The notes beneath the pieces were generated by a model that was not told the DNA's origin, did no database searches, and saw only the letters and a program-made list of their open reading frames with translations. Position numbers and translations under genes: made by a program. Positions 8,287-14,591 of a stretch of 25,235 nucleotides of DNA are shown here, one piece after another; position 1 is the stretch's first letter, and every line of letters begins with the position of its first letter. This DNA comes from Bacteroidales bacterium UBA1179 (GTDB lineage: Bacteria; Bacteroidota; Bacteroidia; Bacteroidales; Bacteroidaceae). Location: assembly GCA_002309915.1 (NCBI GenBank), contig DBYT01000020.1:8988-34222 (forward strand), read 5' to 3'.

Positions 8287-9602
8287 TGTCGCATATGAAA
8301 CGTCGGTTGGTATTGTTGTTGATGATTCTGTCATGCGTCTGTGCATCGGCCCAGATAAGGAACCGTCTTGGTGTGGGTAATGAGCTCTATCTCAAATATG
8401 CCAACGGCAGGATAAGACAGTTTGACGAGTCCAATATCCTGTTGGCCGATTCCATTTACCGTTATGGAATACATAAGGGTGACTCCAGGATAAAGATGCT
8501 GGCGCTTTCCCTTGAACTGCCGCCCAGGTTCATACGTAACGATTCGTTGCGTGTCAGGGAGATCGTGGCTGAACTCAAGTCCATGGCTAATTACAACACC
8601 CGTATGCGGGAGTTTTACTTCCTGACGATGCATGATTACTGCAATATGCTCATATTGGCGGGACGTATATCGGACGCGATGCTTGAGGCCAGGGCTATGT
8701 CTTCACTTGCGGCCGGAAGCGGCAGTAACCTGGGGCAGATGTATGCGCACAGGGTCATCGGCCTCATCCAGTCTTACCGTTCCAATGCGGAACTGGCCAT
8801 ATTCAACTTCAAACAGGCGGCCGATTTCAGCACGCGGGCCAAAGAGGAGCAGGAACTGCCTGTCATTTACAACCTCATAGCACGTGAGTATATCAAACTG
8901 GGCAGGTATGACGATGTGGAGCGCTACTGTTCCATGGCCGAGGAGTTTCAGGATTTCTATCCTTCGCTCAGGGTCAAGACCCTTTTGACCAAGGTTTATC
9001 TGTATGATGCCCAGGACAAGGCCGATGAATTTGATGCCGTGTATAAGGAGCTGATAAACAATCCGCTGTACCGGTCACAGACCGACCGTGACACCAGGCT
9101 GATGATTGAGATATGCTGGCTGCGTTCCAGAGGCAGGTTGCAGGAGGCACTGGCCAAATCAGATTCCCTTGCCAGCCAAAAGGAGCGTTTCGGCCAGAAG
9201 CATCTCATTTATGCGGTGGGGGATGATTACCAGAACGCTTACCGTCAGCTTAACGGACTGATGGCCACAAAGGATTCCATATACATAGCGGTGCAGAATG
9301 AAGATATGGCAATCCTTGATGCCGAGCTGAACAACGCCCGTCTAAGACTTGAGGCACAGCGGCTTAAGTCACAGCAGGAGATGTCCATAATGTTCGGTTT
9401 TATCCTGCTGTTCATGCTGGTGACAATAGCCATTCTTTTCTCGCAATGGAGTCTGGAGAAGAATCTTGATAATCTGCGTGACAGGAACCGTCGTGAGTTG
9501 GAGGCGCGCAACGCTTACCGTAAGGCGCTTGATTCCAAGGAACTGGAGAATGAGATGAAGACAAGAATATTACAGAACAGGCAAAATAAGGAACTGATAT
9601 GA
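8283..9602 (+). CDS. Exported TPR protein with TM helix and cytoplasmic coiled coil, no kinase domain
   Basis: A 439-residue protein: signal peptide (residues 5-24, ending CASAQ); an all-helical region of about 310 residues with TPR-like helix pairs (for example around 165-225 and 270-300); a coiled-coil stretch (about 335-366, MAILDAELNNARLRLEAQRL); one TM helix (369-388, FGFILLFMLVTIAILFSQW); and a charged coiled coil to the end (389-439). This is the sensor half of the TPR-TM-kinase proteins common in Bacteroidetes, but it stops at the signalling helix where HisKA would begin, and no kinase remnant follows in any frame. It overlaps kinase 2 by ATGA (8283-8286) and the next gene by ATGA (9599-9602). 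The ATG at 8295 would give a cleaner signal peptide. It is probably an inner-membrane sensor or scaffold for the neighbouring kinases (inference). Confidence 0.75.
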   Translation: MMSHMKRRLVLLLMILSCVCASAQIRNRLGVGNELYLKYANGRIRQFDESNILLADSIYRYGIHKGDSRIKMLALSLELPPRFIRNDSLRVREIVAELKSMANYNTRMREFYFLTMHDYCNMLILAGRISDAMLEARAMSSLAAGSGSNLGQMYAHRVIGLIQSYRSNAELAIFNFKQAADFSTRAKEEQELPVIYNLIAREYIKLGRYDDVERYCSMAEEFQDFYPSLRVKTLLTKVYLYDAQDKADEFDAVYKELINNPLYRSQTDRDTRLMIEICWLRSRGRLQEALAKSDSLASQKERFGQKHLIYAVGDDYQNAYRQLNGLMATKDSIYIAVQNEDMAILDAELNNARLRLEAQRLKSQQEMSIMFGFILLFMLVTIAILFSQWSLEKNLDNLRDRNRRELEARNAYRKALDSKELENEMKTRILQNRQNKELI

Positions 9603-10024
9603 AAACTGGAATAAAGAGTTTTATCGTCAAGAACCATTATCTGGTTATTGCTGTGTTATGTTTTCTGGTGGGCGGCGTGCTTGCCCTGATGTGCCTTATT
9701 CAGAAGATTCCGCTCATTTTCGGAGTCATGGGAGTGTTCATCCTTACCGGGGCCATGTTCTACTATTGCCTGAAACTGGTTACCGAGAAATCATACAGGG
9801 AGTATTACGAGGACAGTTACCGTATAGAGCACGAGACGATAGAGGAGGAGATAAGGAAATCCGTTACGTACCACCGTTATCAGGAGGCCGTACTGAACCG
9901 CTACGAGTCAGCCTGCCGCGATCTGGGCATAAGCAAAGAGCAGAGCGAATGGCTCCTTATGCTTTTGATGGAAGAGAAAAAGAAAGCGGATACGGAGATG
10001 AAAGAGAAGGGAATTCACATCTGA
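9599..10024 (+). CDS. Small two-TM membrane protein with cytoplasmic helical tail
   Basis: A 141-residue protein that I do not recognise. Two TM helices lie at about 13-33 and 37-58, followed by a highly charged helical tail (59-141) rich in Tyr, Glu, Lys and Arg with coiled-coil character. Both ends are probably cytoplasmic. It is the last gene of the kinase operon, starts inside the stop of the TPR gene (ATGA), and its stop TGA at 10022-10024 directly abuts the stop of the receiver gene on the other strand. The tail continues the charged, helical style of the preceding TPR protein, so the two may form one membrane complex; that is inference from order alone. The frame is real by overlap pattern and membrane-protein composition; function is unknown. 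Confidence 0.65.
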   Translation: MKTGIKSFIVKNHYLVIAVLCFLVGGVLALMCLIQKIPLIFGVMGVFILTGAMFYYCLKLVTEKSYREYYEDSYRIEHETIEEEIRKSVTYHRYQEAVLNRYESACRDLGISKEQSEWLLMLLMEEKKKADTEMKEKGIHI

Positions 10025-10027
10025 TCA
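10022..10027. other. Abutting convergent stop codons in a TGATCA palindrome
   Basis: TGATCA supplies TGA to the plus-strand kinase operon (10022-10024) and, on the other strand, TGA to the receiver gene (10025-10027). There is no intergenic base between the two operons and no hairpin-plus-T-tract nearby, so each transcript must end inside the opposing coding sequence or be read through. Confidence 0.9.
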
Positions 10028-10444
10028 TTTCCCCGCTAGTTCAACCAACTGGAGTTGTGTTACTACGCAACTGGTCAGTTTTTCCAGAATAATAGGTTTT
10101 GTGATAAAGTCATTGGCGCCCATATTGAAGCCTTTGACAATATCCTCGTTTGAATTCAGAGCAGAGAGGATTACAACTCTCATGTCCTTTGTTTCAGGGT
10201 TCTCCCTGAGGCGTTTGAGGACTTCATAACCGTCTATTTCCGGCATCATAAGGTCCAGAAGAACCAGACTGGGCTTGTCCTTTGCTATGAATTCCAATGC
10301 TTCCCTGCCGTTTGTGGCGGTACTTATGGTGATATTAAGACGTGAGAGTATCTTGCTGATCAGAAGCAGATTCATGGGAATGTCATCAACTGCCAAAACG
10401 GTATGCTTGGACAGATCGATGTTCTTGATGTCGGTCGGTATCAT
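10025..10444 (-). CDS. Stand-alone response-regulator receiver domain protein (receiver A)
   Basis: A 139-residue protein made of one CheY-like receiver and no output domain. Key residues are present: acidic pair Asp20-Asp21 (LAVDDIPMN), phospho-acceptor Asp64 (VLLDLMMPEIDG), switch Ser94 (VVILSALNS) and Lys116 (FITKPI). The DDIPMN start is typical of receivers found in hybrid kinases rather than of DNA-binding regulators. It is the last gene of the minus-strand fimbrillin/AraC/receiver run, 51 nt after receiver B, and appears to have its own promoter in that gap. With two receiver-less kinases encoded head-on from the opposite strand, it is a plausible phosphate acceptor for them. Output must be by protein contact or as a relay or sink, since no DNA-binding or enzymatic domain exists. 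Confidence 0.9.
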   Translation of the reverse strand: MIPTDIKNIDLSKHTVLAVDDIPMNLLLISKILSRLNITISTATNGREALEFIAKDKPSLVLLDLMMPEIDGYEVLKRLRENPETKDMRVVILSALNSNEDIVKGFNMGANDFITKPIILEKLTSCVVTQLQLVELAGK

Positions 10445-10469
10445 ATGTAAAGTCCTTTTTATGTTATGG

Positions 10470-10500
10470 CAAATATAAGCAGATTTGACAAATAATCAAA
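10470..10500 (-). promoter_or_regulatory. Promoter of receiver A (TTTG-N19-TATATTTG)
   Basis: On the minus strand a TTTG box (10497-10500) is followed after exactly 19 nt by TATATTTG (10470-10477), a full match to the Bacteroidetes -33/-7 layout. The TTTG overlaps the stop codon of receiver B (10496-10498). The last base of the -7 element lies 25 nt before the start codon at 10444. A small inverted repeat, ATTTG-A-CAAAT (10482-10492), sits in the spacer. Receiver A can therefore be expressed separately from the genes upstream of it. Confidence 0.7.
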
Positions 10501-10888
10501 TTTTATCAAGTTCTGCTGTGACGTTTGAAAGCAAAATGTCCATTATTACCGGCTTTTTGATGAATCCGGATGCACCAAGACTCATGGATTGTTCTATATC
10601 TTCGGCCGATGTATAGGCTGATACCATGATTACGGAGATATCCTTGAGCAACGGGTCTGACTTGATTTCCCTGAGAACTTCCAGGCCGTTCATTACAGGC
10701 ATCTGGATATCAAGCAGCACAACCTGGGGCTTGAGGTCGCGTACTATGTCAAGCGCCTCCTGACCGTTTACGGCAGTGAGTATCTTAACGTTGGTCCTGG
10801 CCAACATAGTCTTGAGCAGGATTATGTTGACGGGAATATCGTCAACAATCAGCACCGTGTACTTTGAATAGTCTTTCCTGTTGTCCAT
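10496..10888 (-). CDS. Stand-alone response-regulator receiver domain protein (receiver B)
   Basis: A 130-residue single receiver domain, paralogous to receiver A: Asp16-Asp17 (LIVDDIPVN), phospho-acceptor Asp60 (VVLLDIQMPVMNG), Ser90 (IMVSAYTS) and Lys112 (FIKKPV). All catalytic positions are intact and no output domain follows; the reading frame ends at the fold's last helix. It begins 13 nt after the AraC-type regulator stop, so it is probably cotranscribed with the fimbrillin-like and AraC genes. The related sequence of A and B suggests a local duplication, mirroring the two paralogous kinases on the opposite strand; a one-kinase-one-receiver pairing is tempting but cannot be assigned from sequence. 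Cytoplasmic. Confidence 0.9.
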   Translation of the reverse strand: MDNRKDYSKYTVLIVDDIPVNIILLKTMLARTNVKILTAVNGQEALDIVRDLKPQVVLLDIQMPVMNGLEVLREIKSDPLLKDISVIMVSAYTSAEDIEQSMSLGASGFIKKPVIMDILLSNVTAELDKI

Positions 10889-10901
10889 TTATGCAGTTGG
10901 T

Positions 10902-12008
10902 TTATGATCTGGTGGCCAGCCATATTTTCGGGGTGACACCGGTTATTTTCTTAAAAACGTTATTGAAAGCCGATGCGTTGGGAAAGCCGCAGGCAGTGGC
11001 AATGTCCGATTGCTTGGCATCCCTGTTATGCATCAGGTACTGTTCGGCGTAGTCAATCCTTAAAGTGTTGATGTAGTCCGAAAAGCTCATGTTGTAAGTG
11101 TTGTTGACCAATCTGGAGACGTAGGTCCTGTTGGTTTCAAGCATTGTGGCTATATCGGATATCCTGATTCCCTGTTTCAGGAAGAGCTGCTCGGTTACTA
11201 TCAGATCCTCAAATCTTATTCTCAGTTTCTCCTCATCGGCTATGCTCTGATGTGCATCGGCGATTATCAGACCTGATTCGTGTGGTTGCTGCTCCCTTGC
11301 TTCACGCGGTTTCTCGGCTTCGGGTGCCTTTTGTGCGGGTTTACACTTGAATGTTCCGGTGTAAGCGGTAATGAATACAATGCAGGAGAGCGCTATGCTT
11401 ATACCTGCGCCTGTCCATTCAGACAAACCTTTTATGGCCGATGCTTCAAACGCTGCGATTGCCAGAATGACGGCGGTACAATTGTAAAGCTGTATGGGAT
11501 GAATGCCTTTTGCTGTTCTGACTATTGTCAGGATGAACCAAATGAAGGCCTGTGCAACGAGTGCGATGTAGAATATCCGGAATGAACATAAATTGGTAAG
11601 GTGCACTACTTTCTCATCGGCCCACTCTCCGCCGCTTATTATCTCTGTGAAACCGGCGGTTCCCGACAGCATAAGCAGCATTGATTCTGCAAATATCAGT
11701 CCGATGGGTATTGCCAGCCATGCCGGTATGTAAGGCTTCCATCTGATTTCAGGACTCACGCGTGACACATAGAGTAGGGCGGTCGGGATGAGCAGGGGTG
11801 TAAAGAACTGCTTTATCAGAAAGAAAACCAGCAGGGTTGTTCCTGTGGTGAAGGATATGGAGACCTGGGCGACAGATACGGTGCCGATTATGGCCAACAG
11901 CAGTCCCAGCGCCCTGGATGATTTGTCCTGCTTACGGACAAGAGGGTTAAGGACAAGCCAGAAGAGGCATGTCATAAACGGAACGAATCCTATCATTGTT
12001 GTCAGCAT
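10902..12008 (-). CDS. Seven-TM membrane-tethered AraC-family transcriptional regulator
   Basis: A 368-residue protein with an N-terminal membrane domain and a C-terminal AraC DNA-binding domain. Hydrophobic segments lie at about 5-24, 33-53, 57-82, 93-116, 139-162, 173-194 and 200-220, that is seven helices, followed by a Pro/Glu-rich linker (221-260). The C-terminal 100 residues carry both AraC helix-turn-helix units: IRISDIATMLETNRTYVSRL (281-300) and KQSDIATACGFPNASAFNNV (332-351), then FKKITGVTP. DNA binding would occur at the membrane. It starts 12 nt after the fimbrillin-like gene stop and is followed 13 nt later by receiver B, so it is inside that operon. No receiver domain is attached. 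Likely targets are its own operon's promoter, with its palindrome at 13181-13204, and perhaps the kinase operon (inference). Confidence 0.87.
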   Translation of the reverse strand: MLTTMIGFVPFMTCLFWLVLNPLVRKQDKSSRALGLLLAIIGTVSVAQVSISFTTGTTLLVFFLIKQFFTPLLIPTALLYVSRVSPEIRWKPYIPAWLAIPIGLIFAESMLLMLSGTAGFTEIISGGEWADEKVVHLTNLCSFRIFYIALVAQAFIWFILTIVRTAKGIHPIQLYNCTAVILAIAAFEASAIKGLSEWTGAGISIALSCIVFITAYTGTFKCKPAQKAPEAEKPREAREQQPHESGLIIADAHQSIADEEKLRIRFEDLIVTEQLFLKQGIRISDIATMLETNRTYVSRLVNNTYNMSFSDYINTLRIDYAEQYLMHNRDAKQSDIATACGFPNASAFNNVFKKITGVTPKIWLATRS

Positions 12009-12020
12009 ATCTTATCCCTA

Positions 12021-13139
12021 TCAGAAGAAGTTGTTATCCTCATATATTTTGTTTTCACCCCATACGCTGTTCAGGTCGACAGAGTAGTTGTTCTGCCATT
12101 CGCCTACGTTGGCGGTGAACTCTATCGGCTGGTACAGTGTTCCCAGGTCAAGTCCCAGATGGAAAGTGTACTGCTTGCCGCATATGTAGCTGTTTCCGGG
12201 CAGGACACCGTAGATAGGGAACTTCTGAACCTGGTTCTTGAGTTCTTTCATGTGCTGTCCGTTGTAATCAAAGGCGTCCACGTCAAATACCACTTCAATG
12301 TACTGCTTACCCATCTTTATTTCATCGGGTACCGAATAGAAGCGGCTGCTGTGTTTGCGGTCAGGAACCAGGTTGTCATATCCTACGAACAGCTCATTGT
12401 CTGTTCCGACACCTACGCGTGCGTTACCTCTGAACACTTCCACCTCGTCACAGATGACCTTCTGTATCCATTTGCCTCCTTCGCGACCCAGAGAGTCTAC
12501 ATAATAACCTTCAGTTGCCACATTGTGGGCCGATAGTTTCCTTATTCTTATATGGCCCTGCAGATTGGGGTCATAAGTAATGTCGCAGATCCGGAATCCT
12601 ATGTCATTTGTAATGTGACGGAATACAAGCGGTATTACGTCCAAATATGATGTCTTGCGCTCTACCGGCCTTGAAACAAGCGGACCTGCCTGTGTGTCCT
12701 TCTGGCTGTAGGGAATCACATACGTACGGTTGCCTGACAAAAAATGCGTTTCATCAACGTAGGGGTAATAGGCGCTGAGCAGTATTGATTCAGTGCTGTA
12801 CCAGTTTGTTGAATTGAAGGTGGCTGACCTTACACCGGAGTGCTCAAATACCCTTTCGTTGTTAATGAGGATTGCATTGCTTCTGGGGTCGATAGCCATG
12901 AGTCCGAACGGCTTGCCGGGATCGAGTCTGGCTTCCTGGTCATCATCGGTTACGTAGCTGTCGTATCCGGCTTCTCCTCTTGTGCCTACGCGACCGTCTT
13001 TTGAAATAACCACATCAAAACTTACATCCTTCTTGTCCTCGAATCCGTCGAATGTGCCCATGTCTTCATTGACAGTGCAGGATGTGATTGTTAAAATGAC
13101 AATCGCTAAAACAGTCCTTTTTGTGATAGTACCTTTCAT
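12021..13139 (-). CDS. Fimbrillin-like (Mfa-like) lipoprotein
   Basis: A 372-residue predicted lipoprotein: signal peptide with lipobox TITSC (Cys21), then a largely beta-strand body. Features expected of the Bacteroidales fimbrillin families (Mfa_like_1/FimA-related) are LSAYYPY (121-127), a PLVFRHITNDIGF block (170-182) and a glycine-turn strand near GNSYICGKQYTFHL. Members are exported, lipidated and assembled as surface pili or left as surface adhesins; a pilus role here is not shown, as no other fimbrial subunit or anchor gene is nearby. It is the first gene of the operon with the membrane AraC regulator (12-nt gap) and the two receivers, which makes it the probable regulated surface product or a sensor partner. 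A strong Bacteroidetes promoter with an overlapping inverted repeat lies directly upstream. Confidence 0.72.
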   Translation of the reverse strand: MKGTITKRTVLAIVILTITSCTVNEDMGTFDGFEDKKDVSFDVVISKDGRVGTRGEAGYDSYVTDDDQEARLDPGKPFGLMAIDPRSNAILINNERVFEHSGVRSATFNSTNWYSTESILLSAYYPYVDETHFLSGNRTYVIPYSQKDTQAGPLVSRPVERKTSYLDVIPLVFRHITNDIGFRICDITYDPNLQGHIRIRKLSAHNVATEGYYVDSLGREGGKWIQKVICDEVEVFRGNARVGVGTDNELFVGYDNLVPDRKHSSRFYSVPDEIKMGKQYIEVVFDVDAFDYNGQHMKELKNQVQKFPIYGVLPGNSYICGKQYTFHLGLDLGTLYQPIEFTANVGEWQNNYSVDLNSVWGENKIYEDNNFF

Positions 13140-13159
13140 AAATATAACATGTTACGTTG

Positions 13160-13192
13160 CAAATATAATGCAATTTTGCGATTTTGCAAAAA
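13160..13192 (-). promoter_or_regulatory. Promoter of the fimbrillin/AraC/receiver operon (TTTTTG-N19-TATATTTG)
   Basis: On the minus strand TTTTTG (13187-13192) is followed after 19 nt by TATATTTG (13160-13167), an excellent Bacteroidetes -33/-7 promoter. The last base of the -7 element is 20 nt before the ATG at 13139, so the leader is very short. The layout is the same as at the receiver A promoter (same -7 octamer, same 19-nt spacer). Confidence 0.8.
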
Positions 13193-13204
13193 TTATTGCA
13201 AAAT
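13181..13204. promoter_or_regulatory. Perfect 9-bp inverted repeat over the -33 box (candidate operator)
   Basis: Arms ATTTTGCAA (13181-13189) and TTGCAAAAT (13196-13204) are perfect reverse complements separated by 6 bp, and they cover the -33 box of the fimbrillin operon. Further copies of the ATTTTGC half-site lie in the spacer (13173-13179), and a related TTTCGCAA is at about 13209-13217, so the half-site recurs through the promoter. A protein bound here would block or replace RNA polymerase contact at -33. The membrane AraC regulator is the nearest candidate binder (inference). Confidence 0.5.
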
Positions 13205-13230
13205 CATCAATTTTCTAATTTCGCAATTAT

Positions 13231-13262
13231 AAACAAAAAGCCCGACCAGACGGCCGGGCTTT
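13231..13262 (-). terminator. Intrinsic terminator after glyA
   Basis: An 8-bp perfect stem (AAAGCCCG at 13237-13244 with CGGGCTTT at 13255-13262, 10-nt loop) is followed on the minus strand by a T-rich run (CTTTTTGTTT). It lies 24 nt beyond the glyA stop and closes the pyrB-pyrI-barrel-glyA transcript before the fimbrillin promoter. Confidence 0.9.
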
Positions 13263-13285
13263 CAGATTATGGGTTATCCTGCTTA

Positions 13286-14566
13286 TCAATAAGCGAACAT
13301 AGGATAGTTCTTCATCATGTCGTTTACACGTGCACGAACCTTTGCAATTACAGCCTCATCCTCAGGAGCGTTCAGAACTTCCTCAATCATTTCGGCGATG
13401 GTAACCATCAGATCCTCCTTGGCACCACGGGTTGTGATGGCGGGAGTGCCGAAGCGCAGACCTGAAGTCTGGAAAGCGCTGCGTGAATCAAACGGAACCA
13501 TGTTCTTGTTGGCGGTGATATCGGCAGCTACAAGAGCCTTCTCGGCTACCTTACCGGTCAGGTCGGGATACTTTGAACGCAGGTCAACCAGCATGCTGTG
13601 GTTGTCGGTACCGCCTGAAACAATGGTGAAGCCGCGCTTGGTCAGCTCCTCGGCCAGCTTCTTGGCATTCTTCTGAACCTGGATCTGATACTCCTTGAAC
13701 TCGGGCTGCAGAGCCTCGCCGAATGCAACTGCCTTGGCTGCAATAACGTGCTCCAGAGGACCGCCCTGTGTGCCGGGGAATACTGCTGAATCAATGAGCT
13801 GTGACATCATCTTTGTCTCACCCTTGGGAGTCTTGCGGCCGCGGGGATCCTCAAAGTCCTTACCCAGCAGGATGATACCGCCGCGGGGACCGCGCAGTGT
13901 CTTGTGGGTTGTTGATGTTACGATGTGGGCGTACTTTACAGGGTTCTCAAGCAGACCGGCTGCGATGAGACCTGCGGGGTGAGCCATATCGATCATCAGG
14001 AGTGCGCCTACCTCATCGGCAATCTTGCGCATGCGTGCGTAATCCCACTCGCGTGAGTAGGCTGAACCGCCACCGATGATGAGCTTGGGCTTTACTTCAA
14101 GTGCAAGCTGCTCCATCTTGTCGTAGTCAACACGGCCGGTCTCGGGATTCAGGTCATAGCCTACAGCGTGGTAGAGAATACCTGATGAGTTTACGGCTGA
14201 ACCGTGTGACAGGTGACCGCCGTGTGCAAGGTTAAGACCCATGAAAGTTTCACCCGGCATAAGAACAGCCTGAAGTACGGCTGCGTTAGCCTGTGCACCT
14301 GAGTGGGGCTGTACATTGGCGTACTCAGCGCCGAACAGCTTTTTGATACGTGCAATAGCCAGGCTCTCGGCCTCGTCAACAACCTCGCAGCCGCCGTAGT
14401 AACGCTTGCCGGGATAACCCTCAGCGTACTTGTTTGTCAGGCATGATCCCATGGCCTGCATAACCTGGTCACTTACAAAGTTCTCTGAGGCAATCAGCTC
14501 AATGCCCTTAGCCTGGCGCTGGTGTTCGCGCTCGATGATGTCAAAAATCTCTTGATCTTTTTTCAT
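13286..14566 (-). CDS. glyA: Serine hydroxymethyltransferase GlyA
   Basis: This PLP enzyme converts serine and tetrahydrofolate to glycine and 5,10-methylene-tetrahydrofolate, the main one-carbon source for purine, thymidylate and methionine synthesis. The 426-residue sequence is complete: IELIASENFVS (residues 22-32), NKYAEGYPGKRYYGGCE (45-61), NVQPHSGAQAN (84-94), DMAHPAGLIAAG (193-204), and VTSTTHKTLRGPRGG with the Schiff-base Lys222. A short insertion, DPRGRKTPKGETKMMSQL, follows the PLP lysine region; I recall it as common in Bacteroidetes homologues. It is the last gene of the minus-strand pyrB-pyrI-barrel run, 25 nt after the barrel gene, with an intrinsic terminator just downstream. 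Cytoplasmic. Confidence 0.98.
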   Translation of the reverse strand: MKKDQEIFDIIEREHQRQAKGIELIASENFVSDQVMQAMGSCLTNKYAEGYPGKRYYGGCEVVDEAESLAIARIKKLFGAEYANVQPHSGAQANAAVLQAVLMPGETFMGLNLAHGGHLSHGSAVNSSGILYHAVGYDLNPETGRVDYDKMEQLALEVKPKLIIGGGSAYSREWDYARMRKIADEVGALLMIDMAHPAGLIAAGLLENPVKYAHIVTSTTHKTLRGPRGGIILLGKDFEDPRGRKTPKGETKMMSQLIDSAVFPGTQGGPLEHVIAAKAVAFGEALQPEFKEYQIQVQKNAKKLAEELTKRGFTIVSGGTDNHSMLVDLRSKYPDLTGKVAEKALVAADITANKNMVPFDSRSAFQTSGLRFGTPAITTRGAKEDLMVTIAEMIEEVLNAPEDEAVIAKVRARVNDMMKNYPMFAY

Positions 14567-14591
14567 TTTTTTATAGTGTTGGTTTTATCAC

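Noticed and set aside
10028..10080. Short inverted repeat AGTTG/CAACT after the kinase operon as a terminator
   Set aside because: Only five pairs, no T-run, and wholly inside the receiver A coding sequence.
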